DNA of 64,000 nt, from positions 27,815,561 to 27,879,560 of the forward strand of contig NC_088775.1 of assembly GCF_954871325.1 (NCBI RefSeq), in the 5' to 3' direction. Made by a program: the position numbers and the translations under genes. The notes beneath the pieces were generated by a model, which saw only the letters and a list, made by a program, of their open reading frames with translations, was not told where the DNA came from and made no database searches. Positions 47,390 through 59,527 of this stretch are shown piece by piece; position 1 is the stretch's first letter, and each line of letters begins with the position of its first letter. The stretch is from Gordionus sp. m RMFG-2023. Lineage: Eukaryota; Nematomorpha; Gordioida; Chordodea; Parachordodidae.

Positions 47390-49480
47390 TTATAATCTGA
47401 ATTCCTATGCAGATGTATGTAGACGCCTTCTTTCGGGTCTCCTGATTTAGTTCTTAAGGCTCTGCCAATCTTTTAAACTAGGTTAAAAACCTGGCTTCCA
47501 AGGGATATAGGTTGTAGTGACAATTGGTACGAATTTATACTCATCAGTAATATCCACATATTTGTTCGTTTTCAATTCGTGTATTTTAAAATATCTTTTG
47601 ATATTGGAGGGTGAGAGGGAGTCAGCGCAGGAGAAATCCAACCCTAGAAATCATTCTCCCAAGGAATTTATGTAGTTCCATCGTCGTCTCCCATCCGTAA
47701 AGAGACCTGGGGGTTCTATAGGCAGGAAAGTGCGGACTGTAAAGCCCGTTTTATGAGAGCATTGCATCTGTTATGTCGGATTGAACGCCCACTGCTAAAG
47801 ATGCATTAAAAGCATTGATGACCAATTTGACTTACTGGATTCTTACATTTTACGCATTTATATGAGGCTGAGACTATCACATTTAGGCGAATGGCCTCTG
47901 CAAAGCTGAATACTTGATTTAACAGATCGAGGTCAAGATTTTTAGAGGGAATGGCATCTAGGTATTCATATCCAGAACCTTGGTTGAGAGAAGCTAATAA
48001 ATTATGATCTTCAGATAGCAGAGTCGAAAAATGGTAATCAACAGACCTTGAAATAATCGGATTATCCACATCCTTTTATTATGGTGGCTGGAGGTTGTCA
48101 TTCCACTCCGACCGAGGTTTCCATATGGTATAGGCTTCGTCAAGCAGCGCATCAGGCAAGGACAGGTGATCAGTTATTATTTTGGAGCTTGACAATTTAA
48201 TAAGGCTATGGGTGATCGTAACTAATGTTGTTAAACGGCTTGATTTGAGCCGATTTTTAAAAACGGCTAACACAACATTATAGCCAGGAAAATATCCTAA
48301 GCGTCGAGATTTCGCCAATTGATTTTCAATCATGTGCCATCTATGAGCAAAATCTTTAGGCTTGCATAATATTTTTCTGGATAAAATATTGAGTTAGCCG
48401 TTTAATAACACTAATCGAAACCCCGTGCCTCCTTTATTGCAGGGGAGAGTGGCTTGATGCCACGAATTGGAGTTAAATTTTAGATTAGTTATTTTTTCCA
48501 TAATGTCTTTTATTATGAATTCATATGCTTTTAAGGGTTCAGGATGTTTAAAAATAACAGTTGACCGTAAAGCATAAAGAATCTATGTTATATTAAAAAA
48601 TTTAAAATAAAAAGAGAAATTTATGTGTGGAAAGTTGTATGAGTAGTTACTCCATATTGTTAATTATTAGAATTAGCTTGGAAAAATTTTTTAACCGCTA
48701 AGTAACATCCAACTGGTGGGTCAAGATGTAATAGTTTTTCGGCCATAACCTCCTTAAAGGCGTGGCAGTTGGGAGATTGAACATAATTCTGTTTTGTCGA
48801 CGTTTAAAAGAAGGCCTATGTTATAATCCAGTCATCAGAGATGAAGATCTAACAGACAGCTGCTTTTAATTTTTTTAAACTAAATTGTCTATACCAAGAC
48901 AGAATAATATCGACCCTAGGGAAACATCCTGTTGAATTCCTTCTGAAGAAGAAAGCTTATATTCACCATGTTGTAGGAAGGAGGGATTCGCATAGCAATT
49001 TAAAATGTAGCTGAAGTAGCGTAGGAAGCTAATGATGAAGGATTTTAGGAAGACAGACCGTTATAATGTTGTATGCATTTTTAAAATCAATTTTAATTAG
49101 GTGTTTATTTAGAGAATTATTTTGAAGATAGATGCGGGTTATATAAGCGGCAGACTCACACCTTTGACACCAACCCCCAGCTGAGTTAAAGTGAGAATTG
49201 TGGAACTTTCTCATTTATTCGAGCCAAAATTAATTTTGATACTAATCTCCTGAAGAGGGTGTCTATGGCAATTGGGCGTAGGTCTTTATTGAGTTTTGTA
49301 AGAGTGTTTAGTTTTGCTCCAAACATAATTGGTTGAGCGAAGATAAGAACGTCACCATGTAAGATCCTGTTACAAAGGAGAGTTATACTGTTGGTTAAGG
49401 TAGTTTGAGCATTTAGAGGGATGGTTAGGTTTTGAAGGTATATTGGTCTCACGCCTTCAAAACCATGTGCAGAATCTTTT
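47390..49480 (-). mobile_element. Decayed non-LTR reverse transcriptase (LINE) copy C
   Basis: Reading leftward on the minus strand: ILHGDVLIFAQPIMFGAKLN, then a KDLRPIAIDTLFRRLVSKL stretch (49330-49200), IKIDFKNAYN (about 49090), GIQQDVSLG (about 48920, equivalent to GxQQGDPLG), a C-terminal SGYEYLDAIPSKN...CVKCKNPVSQIGHQC (47990-47815, equivalent to SGxxLxAxPS...C.CG..VD..GxHxLSC), then ALIKRALQSA. I recognise this as an RT family common in invertebrate genomes but cannot name its clade. It has multiple stops and frameshifts, plus the MITE at 48223-48413. It lies in the large intron, antisense to the FTP gene. Confidence 0.72.
48223..48413. mobile_element. 191-bp hAT-type MITE (TAGTGTTGTTAAACGGC family) in a decayed LINE
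   Basis: Ends TAATGTTGTTAAACGGC and GCCGTTTAATAACACTA are inverted repeats. Flanks ATCGTAAC (48215-48222) and ATCGAAAC (48414-48421) form an 8-bp duplication with one mismatch. A related copy in the opposite orientation lies at about 19625-19791, and a fragment at about 54467-54585. Confidence 0.75.
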
Positions 49481-50791
49481 TGAAAGGTTATTACTAATAA
49501 AAGTACTAAAAATAATATATTTTATTATTATTCAAATCATAATTAATACTTTTATTAAGTATTTCAACAAGTATATTCTTAATATCTGATATGCAATCAA
49601 GATGATAATGCTTATTATTATGATATTGAAAAAAAAACATATTTTCATATTACCCTCTTATATGAATAAATAATTATTTTTTATACTTTATAACATAATT
49701 TACCTTAATCGTACTTTATATCTTAAGTTTTAAACATCTTAAATTTATTTTCTTAAATTCTTAAACTATCGTGACCTCAAAAACCCTTATGAAACATTTT
49801 TATAATTAATAAAAAGTTAATGAATTATAAAAAGTTGTCATAATACTTATTAATATATTTATTAAATAGATAATTAATAAAAAAAAAATTTAATTTAAAA
49901 ACTCAGCCCTGGCCGATTAATTTTTTTAAAAAAAATTTTATCTTCAGTTTTATTTTTAAACAATTTTAAAAAATACAGTCAAAATTATTCAAAATAACGA
50001 AATTTTAAGAATTCCAAGGATATAATTATTAATCACGACAGGTAGTTTTGTTAAAAAAAAGTCTCAAGGTTCTATCGAAAGTTTCTAATTTTTATTGCCA
50101 TTTCTAATGGAACTGTATCCGACTCCAGGTAGAGTTTTCAAATCTGAATTGAACCCACCCCTTATTTTATGTCATAGGCCAAACCCGAACCGAACCGTCT
50201 AACATTTTAATGGATTCATAAGCTTGCTATATAAAATTATAGCTCCATTTCATACCATCTATATAACTGGGAATGTTGAATTAAGATATAGGAGGGTCCA
50301 AATTAAAAATTTTATTTTAAAGAAAAATTAATTTATTATTGAGAAATTGAGTTAAATGCGAGAATCATTTATTTTATATTGAAGAATTTTTTGACTTTGG
50401 ACTCACCCATAGTAAAAAAAGATATTATAAATAAGAATGTTTTAGAGTTTTAAACGATAAAAGATAAATTTGTTTTATTGAAAATTACTCTACATTTGGT
50501 AAAATATTAATAAATTAAAAATAATTACAAAAAAGTTTACTTTTTTAAGCAGTGGGGAAGAGTGGGTTGAGAATTATTATGTAAAGCTATGAGTTGGTGC
50601 TTTGCTCAGTGAGGCAAATTTTTCATAAAGCTTTTTTTTACCAATTTAAGCTTTTGACCGATTCTTAAAAAATAATTGGGTAATGTAAATATTATGGCCT
50701 CGATAAGTACCACAGCATTATTAGATACCTTCCAGAATGTTAAAAATTATTATAATTATATAACTATATTTATAAAAAATTTTTTATTAAG

Positions 50792-51019
50792 TGGACACAT
50801 TAAACGGAAGAGTCACAATATTAATTAGCTTCATATACTCGCCATCTATGATAAAGGATATATGTTTCGATAAAGATATTATTAAAGATAAGACAGATAA
50901 AATTAAATTTACTTGCAAAAGTAGAAAATGCGGAATAAATATATTTATTTTGGCTGGTGTCAATGGGAAATTTTCCTTATCAGAATTAGAAGTATTAGCT
51001 GAAAATTTTGAATTAGGAG
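50792..51019 (+). CDS. FTP/F5-8C-domain secreted protein, exon 3 (C-terminal half of the domain)
   Basis: The exon is 228 bp, phase 1 at both ends (acceptor ATTAAG at 50791, donor G|GTAACA at 51019/51020). It encodes DTLNGRVTILISFIYSPSM, a KDICFDKD stretch, a KIKFTCKSRKCG stretch and a closing KFSLSELEVLAENF. This is the usual second half of an FTP domain: RLNG.xVxIG, an acidic cysteine-bearing loop, C...GRYV, and LxLCEVEVxG. The first base of its first codon is supplied by the exon ending at 27400, giving NQEW-V-DTLNGRV. The three exons total about 167 codons. No stop codon is present, so at least one more exon lies downstream. A possible terminal exon at about 58321 was considered but is not supported enough to list. 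Confidence 0.7.
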
Positions 51020-51468
51020 GTAACATATTTATATATATATTTTATTTAAGCATAGTAATTTAAATTTTATGTTAATATACTATCGAACTCACTCTTTGTT
51101 TTGGATACTCAATAATTATATGTTCTTGAGTAAAATTATCAGAGTTGTTAAAAGATACTTTTTAAATGGATCTAGATACAGATACATAGTCTCAAAAGTT
51201 ATCTAGATACAGATAGAGCGTCTAAAAAGTTATCAAGATACAGATACAATTTTTAAATGTATCTGTAGATACAAATTTTTATTATGCTCTTATAGGTTTG
51301 CATAAACCTAAATTAATATTATATTGTGAAAAGGTCATGGTAAAGCAATAGAACTTGTTGTTGCTTCCTCTTTTTCATCGATATAGATCTAAATAAATAT
51401 ATAAACTTAAAAATTTAGTTATAAAATAAAATTTACCATTTCCATATTGTAATATTAAAATTTGTATG

Positions 51469-52005
51469 TGTAACATTTTAAGAGTTTTGAAAGGATTGAG
51501 AGATTAGAACCGTTGTCAAATAAAGAAAGTGGTTAGAAAAAAATGATACTAAATCAGACTAATATCCTCGTTAGAACTAAACTGATACTAAATCAGACTA
51601 ATATCCTCGATTATATATATTTTTCTATAATATTCGTCAAATCAGAAAAGTTAGAACTAAAATGATACTAAATCTTTATTAAATAATAAGTTAAAAATAT
51701 AATCAAACTAAATTAATAAAAAAAATTAAAATAATCAAAAATTAAAATTAAAAATTATAATTAAGTTCGTAAAATCATGATCTGTCCTTATACAAATATC
51801 CTCGAATATATATATACTTTTCTATAATTCATTTACATAATGTTTTACAAACAAACTGAAAAAAATCTTGAACTTTCTTTAATTTGAATAATCATTCTTT
51901 TTTATTCCTCTTTCTTTAAATCATTTGCATTCGAAATTTAATTCTTTTTTCTTGAGTAGATTTGAATATCCTTCGGCTTTGTAATTTGGTTTAACAATTA
52001 CAACA
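51469..52005 (-). repeat. LTR (plus-strand left copy) of the non-coding LTR element
   Basis: Starts TGTAACATTTT and ends CAATTACAACA on the plus strand. From about 51655 onward it is almost identical to 52970-53334. It contains a short internal duplication around AATCAGACTAATATCCTCG. Confidence 0.75.
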
Positions 52006-52877
52006 CCCTTCCACTTATTAGTCCCACCATTCTGCGAGTAAGGCATGGTTCCCGATACATTCTTCTAGCTCCTTTAATTATATCTCGTTTTACTCCCACA
52101 TTATCCTAGTCTTTGCTTGTTTCTAACGGTTTCTAGTAACTAATGACGGTAAACCACTGACGATAATTTGTCTGCGAGTAACGATGGTTTCCACGACTTC
52201 TTGTTCGATTTTTTATCTTATACTAAATTTTTGATAAGCAATTGGCTATAATTTGTCAACGATTAACGATAGCATCCTGGTCTTCTTGTCAATATATCCA
52301 CTTTGCCTTAAGATCTCTTATACGATAATGATTTCTTGTATCTTTTGATCCAAAATAAAAATCCGATCTCTAATTGAGCTCGATTGCGGCATAAATTTTC
52401 TAATGACGAAAAGCCATTTCTCTTTATGAAGATTTTTTGGTTAATCAACAACCTGATATTTTGCTAAATATTATCAACTTAAATAACAGTCAACCATATA
52501 TCTTTAATAAAAATTTATAACGAATTTCTTTTAGCTACATCGATCACTTGTACGTATAACGATCTCTTGTGACGCATTCTTTTTAGCTAAACGACTAATT
52601 CTCCGAAATACGACCATTAATATTGATACCATTGTTTTATTGCTCTCATTCTTTGTCTTAGTGTCGATAGTCATCTCATACATCCCCTTCCCCCTTTATT
52701 TAAAATCTCTTTTCAGAGTTAATTAGACTGACTTTTGATCTTCTAAAGCCTAGATCAATCGCTGTAAGGCACCTCTGTACCAATATGGTATTGATATTTA
52801 TATTGCTGAGGCTAGTGGGAGAGTTAATTAGACTGAATTGTTGAAATTGCCCTGTCGCCTCCACTCTCCAACATCAT

Positions 52878-53334
52878 TGTAACATTTTGAAAAATTAGAA
52901 TAAGAATTGGAAGATTATAATCGTTGTTAAATAAGAAAGGTTAAAATAAAATGATACTAAATCAGACTAATATCCTCGTTAGAACTAAAATGATACTAAA
53001 TCTTTATTAAATAATAAGTTAAAAATATAATCAAACTAAATTAAAAAAAAAAAATTAAAATAATCAAAAATTAAAATTAAAAATTATAATTAAGTTCGTA
53101 AAATCATGATCTGTCCTTATACAAATATCCTCGAATATATATATACTTTTCTATAATTCATTTACATAATGTTTTACAAACAAACTGGAAAAAATCTTGA
53201 ACTTTCTTTAATTTGAATAATCATTCTTTTTTATTCCTCATTCTTTAAATCATTTGCATTCGAAATTTAATTCTTTTTTCTTGAGTAGATTTGAATATCC
53301 TTCGGCTTTGTAATTTGGTTTAACAATTACAACA
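52878..53334 (-). repeat. LTR (plus-strand right copy) of the non-coding LTR element
   Basis: Starts TGTAACATTTTG and ends CAATTACAACA, immediately followed by the target duplication GTATG. Confidence 0.75.
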
Positions 53335-54466
53335 GTATGGTTTATTGATAAACTCGGATATAATATTTAAATTAATGAATATTTATATATATTTTTTATA
53401 TATAAGTTTTAATATTTTATGTATATATAATTCTTTATTATAGTATTAATAAATATTAATATATAATATATATATATTTATTTATTTCATAAGCTCATAT
53501 GAAATAAAATAAATTTTACAGTCAAATATTTTTATTTATAATAAAAAAGGGGTATATAACATGTATCTTAAAAAGTATCGAAAAACAAATACAGATACCT
53601 CTAAAAAATATCTAGATACAGATACCTTTCTAAAAAATCTATCTAGATACAGATACTACATTTTTATATCTAGGTATCTAGATACTTTAACAACTCTGAA
53701 AATTATAATGCAATCCCTAATATTGAATAACATTTTTTTTTTATTTGTATTGAACATTTAAATACCCAGAATCAAGAATACCTTTAAACTAAAATTCATT
53801 ATAAAAAGATTTGAATTTCTGGATTCTGGAAGTTATTCCTTTAACTATTTTGAGAGTTTGTGGTTACATAAAATGTCTGTTAAAAATGGCCTTATTTTTT
53901 AACCATACTTTTAATAAGTATCGAACAAAATAAATTATAAAAAACATGTTACTAAGACATATATTTCTGAATATATTAGATACCGTACATAAAATGTTAT
54001 ATTTTCATATTTTTATTGGAAATATTTACAAAATAACAATAATATTAAAATTTATTATATTTTATAATTACAATTGTGATTAATTTTAGTCTTAAGTTAA
54101 ATATATTTAAAGTTGTTAAACGATCCGTGGGTTCTAATCAAGATTCTAGCCAAAATAATAATATGTAAGCTAGGAGATTTTGCTATATAGCAGAAAGATT
54201 TAATTGTTCTCGCCACATCTATCTCTATTTTTATTAAATGTCCACTTCATTTCCTTTAATTGTTAATGGTGTATTTAAGGAGAGAAAAAGTAAAAAATAA
54301 ATTTAATCTATTTTTATTTTATTATCAAATGGACACTCTTTTTTGTGGTCTTATATTTCCCATGGGTTTTTATTCTTTTGTTTAAAATCAACTTTTATTT
54401 CCTATCTTACCAAACTTTTCAAAGGACTTTATATATAAATATATATTTTTGCTTACTTTACAGCTA

Positions 54467-54585
54467 GTGTTGTTAAATGGCTCGATTTGAGCCTATTTTT
54501 TATTTTAGAAATATATTATGAAACCTGAAAATTTTGGTAATAAATACTTTAAAGGTTTTTGACAAACCTAGAAATTTTATTAATA
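54467..54585. mobile_element. Fragment of the TAGTGTTGTTAAACGGC MITE family
   Basis: TAGTGTTGTTAAATGGCTCG followed by ATTTGAGCC matches the terminus of the MITE at 48223. The rest has diverged, and the right end (TTTTTGACAAACCTA) is only suggestive. Confidence 0.45.
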
Positions 54586-55037
54586 TATTTTTCCTTTCTT
54601 CCCTTTTCACCACGATTAACTTTTGTTTTCTGAGTTAAGATGATATTTATACAAAATTTATAATTAATAAATATGAGAAAGTTTTACTAATCTTTAAAAC
54701 TGGAATTCGCAAGATTTGAAAAGATAAGCGGGGAAAAGTCTTGTATAAAATAGAATATTAGACCTCGGTCTTGAGGGGAATTGCTTTGCAAAATGGGTAT
54801 TAGTAGTAGGGATTTAGCTCAATTGAAATGTAAGGATTTCTATATTTTATTAATTAAGTATAAAAATAAAATCTATTACTATCAAACAATAATTTTGTCA
54901 AGAGTTTTACTTTTTTTTTATAAAATGTAAATTAATTACGGTTATAAAATATAGCTGAAAACTCATATTAACAATTTAAAAGTAATATAAATTGAGTAAT
55001 AATTAAAGTAAAGGTTAATATAGTGGATATATGTAAC

Positions 55038-55187
55038 AATTTGTTTTATCATGAAAATTTATATTTTCATTTAACTTCGGGACCTGTTTGATTGGTTATA
55101 TAGTAATAATGTAATTTGTTTTATCAAGAAAATTTATATCTTTATTTAACTTCGGGACCTGTTTGATTGGTTATATATTTTTTATAG
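55038..55187. repeat. 75-bp tandem duplication
   Basis: Two units starting AATTTGTTTTATC and ending with TTCGGGACCTGTTTGATTGG plus TTATATA, with a few differences between them. Confidence 0.85.
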
Positions 55188-56145
55188 CATTACTTCCTAT
55201 CCCTACGATATACCTAGATTAATACTCAAATTACAATAACAACTAAATTGAATACAAACCAATAAAGAAATTACACAAATTTATAGAACATTTTCCATTG
55301 CATATTTAATTCAGACCATTCATAAAAAATTTATTAAATATATAAATTTTAATATTTTTTTTATTGATTCATACTTTTCAAGATTTTTATTAATAATTAA
55401 GAGTTAAATATAAATTTTATTTAATGGCTAAAATTCAAAAAGAATAATTCGATTTATTCCATCAAAAATTATTGTGTTCCAACCATCTAGTGTTATTAAA
55501 ATGCCACGAGTATCGACCAGACCCAAAGTTCGGGTCATTTTATCCGATCGGAATCAAAACCGAAAAAACTATTTCGATCCAAATTATGAGTCGTTTTTTC
55601 GACTCAGATTTAAAATTTTGGATCGTTTTTTCAACTCCGGCTTAAAAATCGGGTCATTTTTTAGGACTTCAATCTAAAGTTGTGGTCGTTTTTTTATAGT
55701 CCCGACTCAAAATATGGGTCTTTTTTTATCTAATCATAAGTTGGAGTCGTTTATTTTAACCCGACTCAAAATTCGTCCCGAGCTCAATCATGGTGCAAAT
55801 GTTATATTTCTAATTGAGTTTATAAATTGAAATTATTTTTTTAAAATTTTGAATGGAATAAATTAAAATAAAATTTAGTTTTGGGAACAAAGTGTCAATT
55901 TTCATATTTGTTATTTTTAAAATTTTAAAATGTTTTTAAGCTTGGATATCAATATAAATTGTAAATATATTAATGTTGTATGTGCGCTATTGTACGCTAT
56001 TATTTTATTACTTACTAAAATAATCTATATTTAAAATGTCAGTTAAACTATTATATACTTAAATAATTTATATTTAAAAGTTCAGTTATATATCTTAAGG
56101 CAACAGAATATATATATAAACAAATATATATTTTTATTTTGAATC

Positions 56146-56255
56146 ACTTGTTTTTCTTATATAATAATTACTTGTTTTTCTTATATAATAATTACTTGTT
56201 TTTCTTATATAATAATTACTTGTTTTTCTTATATGATAATAACTTGTATTTCTTT
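56146..56255. repeat. 24-bp tandem repeat, about 4.5 units
   Basis: Unit ACTTGTTTTTCTTATATAAT+AATT repeats from 56146. The first three units are identical; the fourth and the partial fifth have changes. Confidence 0.9.
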
Positions 56256-56399
56256 CTTTTTAAATTATATAAATAAAATACCAATTTACTATAACAACCA
56301 TTCTAGATTAAATATTCAATAAAGACGATATATTTAAATTATTCTAAATTGAACTTTTCCACCAATGCTCAATAATATATTTAAATTATTCTAAATTGA

Positions 56400-56860
56400 A
56401 CTTTTCTCCTTGTTCAATATGGTGGAGGATAGGAATGATGTAAAGATCACGAGTATTTTGGAGTTGTTCAATACAAAACCGGACAGACTTGAGTCTTCCA
56501 GAGAGTATTTCGATAGACTGAAAGGGTATGGTTCGGAGCTCAATCCTGAATTTTTGTCTGTGCATTTTATGTTGAATTGTCGTAATGAAAAGCTAAAAAC
56601 AAGGTTGATTGAAGAAAATACTACAGAGAGTAATATTATATAAGACATTGTTGTCAAATTTGAATCGTTGGAGATCTATAATAATAAAACAGATGTAGAG
56701 AAAGATTCTTGGAGAAGAGAGGATAGAACCGATTGGCAAGGCTTTTCGTCTTGGAAAGAGAACAAGCAGACTTTTAAGGCCAACACCAACAACAACAACA
56801 GCAATTACAACAATTTCAAAAATTTGTCCTATAGTATATTTGTCCTAAGAATAATAATTA
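56400..56860 (+). mobile_element. Fossil Gag-like fragment
   Basis: The plus strand encodes a charged helical stretch (SSREYFDRLKGYGSELNPEF; RLIEENTTES) then an asparagine-rich tail, the layout of a Gag capsid followed by a linker. No LTRs, protease or RT nearby. Broken. Confidence 0.4.
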
Positions 56861-56869
56861 GACAATTAT

Positions 56870-59425
56870 CACTCTTCTATGATTCATATTCACGAAAATT
56901 TTAATTCAACATGTTTATAATATATAATTTTACCCATTTGCTACAAAAAAATTTAAAAGAGTTTAAAAATAACGATTATGACAGTTGCCGCTTTTCTATA
57001 GTTCATCTTCGCAAAATTTTAATTAACCATGTTTACAATTCATATTTACCCATTTGTATCAAAAAAATATTCCAAAAAGTTAAAAGAATAACGATTATGA
57101 TAATTGCCACTCTTCTATGATTCCTCATCACTAAAATATTGATTTAACATGACCCGGCCTGGCCCGAATTTTCTTAAAAGATATTAGGCCCGGCCCGTCA
57201 ACAATTGATATATCTTCTCATTTTCTTCAAAAAATTTAAAAAAGTAATATAACTATTATGAATTCTTAATCTTCTGTGGTTCATCTCCGCTGAAATTTTA
57301 TTTTTACCATACCTACATAGACTCGCCTATTAATATGATTATAGAATGAGTCAGCCTCCAATGCGAAAGAAAATTAACTTTCACCCATAGTATTAATATC
57401 TAAATATTATTTATAATTACATTTATTATTGGAGTCGACCCTAGTCAGCTCTTGGTCAAAATATTTTCGGAAAAAATAACCCAAACGTAAGTCATATAAA
57501 AAAATTATCCATGTTTCAGGTCGGTGTGAAAAAAACCACAACTTTGAGAAGGAGTTGAATAAAGAGAACTTTGAACTGGAGTAGAAAAAATATATGATTT
57601 TTAATTCAGAGTTGAAAGAAACGATTGATTTTAGGTCAAGGTTATTTTTTCGGCTTCGACTCAGGTCAAGGTAAAAAAAATGACCCAAAATTTGGGTAGG
57701 CTCTGTTCGAGCCGATTTCTTAACCCTTTAACCACAATACAATCATCAAATAATAATCTGCATATTTAATAATACTCGATTCGAATTATTTGAAGAGAAT
57801 TGAATATTTCATATACTTTGATAATATATAATCTATTATAATAATCCTAAAAACGTCAATCAAATTTAACCAATAGTGTTCTTTTAAATTTGTCCAATGA
57901 TAATCATCATAACAAATCTAAGCCAATAATAATTCCCATGCCATATGATTTATAATATAGCGAATATATTCAAATGGATATCTACCTTCATTCCAGACAT
58001 ATGTGATACTATATGGAAAACTTTAAAAGATATCCAGTTCCAACTAGAGAACATTCTGTGAAAATATTAAATTTAGATTTTAATATATTTTTAAATTGCA
58101 CAAGAATACTTTGAGAAATATGGATTTCCAAACTGCCTAGGCTCATTATAAAAATAAAAAGCTTTTTTACAATTATAGATATTTTAAATCAATTGTTTGG
58201 TTTAGCTGATAGAAATTACAAATTTATATATAAGATGTGAAAATAAATGATGGCATTTTCAGAATAGTAGTTTATATATAAGTAAATTTGTAATATTAAT
58301 AAATAATTTTTAATTATTTTAGAGTTGGAAAATCAAACATTTTTTATTCCTTCTCCTAAATCTATGCATATCATAGTTCCATATGTAATTATATGAAAAA
58401 TATCGGTCTAGAAGAACAACAATGTGCACTGAATACACTGAATACACACCTAATATTATATATATTCCTGAATATTTAGGGATCAGTAGAATTTTAAATG
58501 CATCAAGTACCAATTTAATAGGAATAAGAGATTTAATTAAATACTATTTTAATTCTTGAATTTATGTATAATAGAATTTTATACCATTACATTTGGGTTT
58601 CAGAAAAGATAAGAGAGATGCAAATATTTTTTATGCATAAAAATTACCTATCAAATATTTAATAGATTTTGGAATGGATCCTTCCTTAAGGGTTTTTAAT
58701 AATGGAAAGCACACCTTGGTAATACAAAACTCTCATCTAGCAAGAATAAATTTTTAGATTATAAATTACAAATACAAATCAATAACACAAAAATAAAATT
58801 ACTAAATATATACTTCATTAACATATTTTATAAAAATAATGGAAAATTTTAGAATAACCCCAAATAAATATAAATTTTTAAATAACACCTCATAAGATAG
58901 GAAAATTTTGAATATTTTCTCATAACTTCAAAATTGTAGAATGTATGTTATTCATAACTTATTATAACATTTTTGATTAAATGTATAACCCTTTTGTTTT
59001 ACTTATATATAATTTGACTATTATTGAGTTAACCTCCTATTATTTGTTAACTTAAATATATCTTTTAATTTTTTCTATTGTAATTTAATAACAGTCTTAA
59101 ATTTAATTTTATATTTTGTATTTAAGTAATAAATCATTTGTTTGGTGTGGAGGTGGTTTGTTTAAAATTTAAATTAGGATGAACATATTTTCAGCATGGT
59201 ACTTTAATATGTATTTATGAATTTCATATAAATACCTGGAGTTAACCAGTAGAATGGGTAAATCAGATATTTACCTTCATTTGATGATATGAAAAATTTT
59301 CCATATAAAATAGCAAAAAAAATATGTACATATTAGACAGATTTAATCATCAGACCTATTTTTCTGGATCCAAAAAAAAAAAATAATTTTGGGTTTTCCT
59401 GGGCTGGAAAATATTTTTCACCACT
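56870..59425. other. AT-rich region before LINE copy 2
   Basis: A GGCCCGGCC-rich stretch at 57150-57200 recalls the MITE at 18238. Degenerate GGTCAAGGT/TCGACTC motifs lie at 57430-57720, perhaps another hAT-type end. A short open stretch after TTTTAG at 58320 was considered as an exon but is not supported. Confidence 0.45.
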
Positions 59426-59442
59426 AATATGGACTTAGACAT

Positions 59443-59527
59443 CGCCGGGGTGGCCTAATGGGTAAGATGTACGCTTGGAAACACGAGTATGAACAAGGAC
59501 GCAGGTTCAATCCTGGTAAGAACCATA
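59443..59527 (+). promoter_or_regulatory. tRNA-like head with Pol III A and B boxes at the 5' end of LINE copy 2
   Basis: Same block as in copy 1: A box at 59451-59461 and B box at 59504-59513. Both boxes are unchanged between copies although nearby bases differ (for example GTAGGC versus GTACGC between them). Confidence 0.7.

Larger units (their letters stand above)
27401..50791 (+). other. 23.4-kb phase-1 intron of the FTP-domain gene, packed with transposons
   Basis: Donor GTAAAT at 27401 and acceptor ATTAAG ending at 50791. The exons on either side encode complementary halves of one domain and agree in phase. Inside are a hAT-type element, 15-bp minisatellites, two decayed LINEs on the minus strand, a Ty3/gypsy-like LTR element on the plus strand with its own hAT insertion, and an RTE-like LINE on the plus strand. 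The intron call rests on the domain match and phase; no transcript evidence is available. Confidence 0.6.
51469..53334 (-). mobile_element. LTR element without coding capacity (fossil), nested in the hAT-like element
   Basis: Two direct repeats (51469-52005 and 52878-53334) bound an 872-bp interior, and a 5-bp duplication GTATG flanks the whole (51464-51468 and 53335-53339). On the minus strand the LTR begins TGTTGTAATTG and ends TGTTACA, and a purine-rich AAGTGGAAGGG sits just before the downstream LTR, so the element probably points to the minus strand. The interior shows no gag or pol, as in TRIM or LARD derivatives. The left repeat is longer by about 80 bp, from an internal duplication. 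The superfamily cannot be told. Confidence 0.75.
51140..53698. mobile_element. hAT-like element interrupted by an LTR element
   Basis: Inverted ends CAGAGTTGTTAAA (51140-51152 and 53686-53698) are flanked by a perfect 8-bp duplication AAAATTAT (51132-51139 and 53699-53706), the hAT signature. Within about 150 bp of both ends the motif TCTAGATACAGATAC recurs several times, as direct copies at the left and right; such subterminal repeats are typical transposase-binding regions of hAT elements. Removing the LTR insertion leaves about 690 bp with no transposase, so this is a non-autonomous element. An element at 13789 begins with the same CAGAGTTGTTAAA. Confidence 0.82.
53707..56390. other. AT-rich region after the nested hAT/LTR element
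   Basis: Contains the MITE fragment at 54467, tandem duplications at 55038 and 56146, and at about 55490-55800 repeated CGACTCAAAA/GGGTCATTTTT motifs of unknown origin. No exon recognised. Confidence 0.45.

Noticed and set aside
58319-58410. Possible next exon of the FTP gene after TTTTAG
   Set aside because: A phase-1 frame gives a short plausible tail, but there is no domain match and AT-rich acceptors of this kind are frequent.
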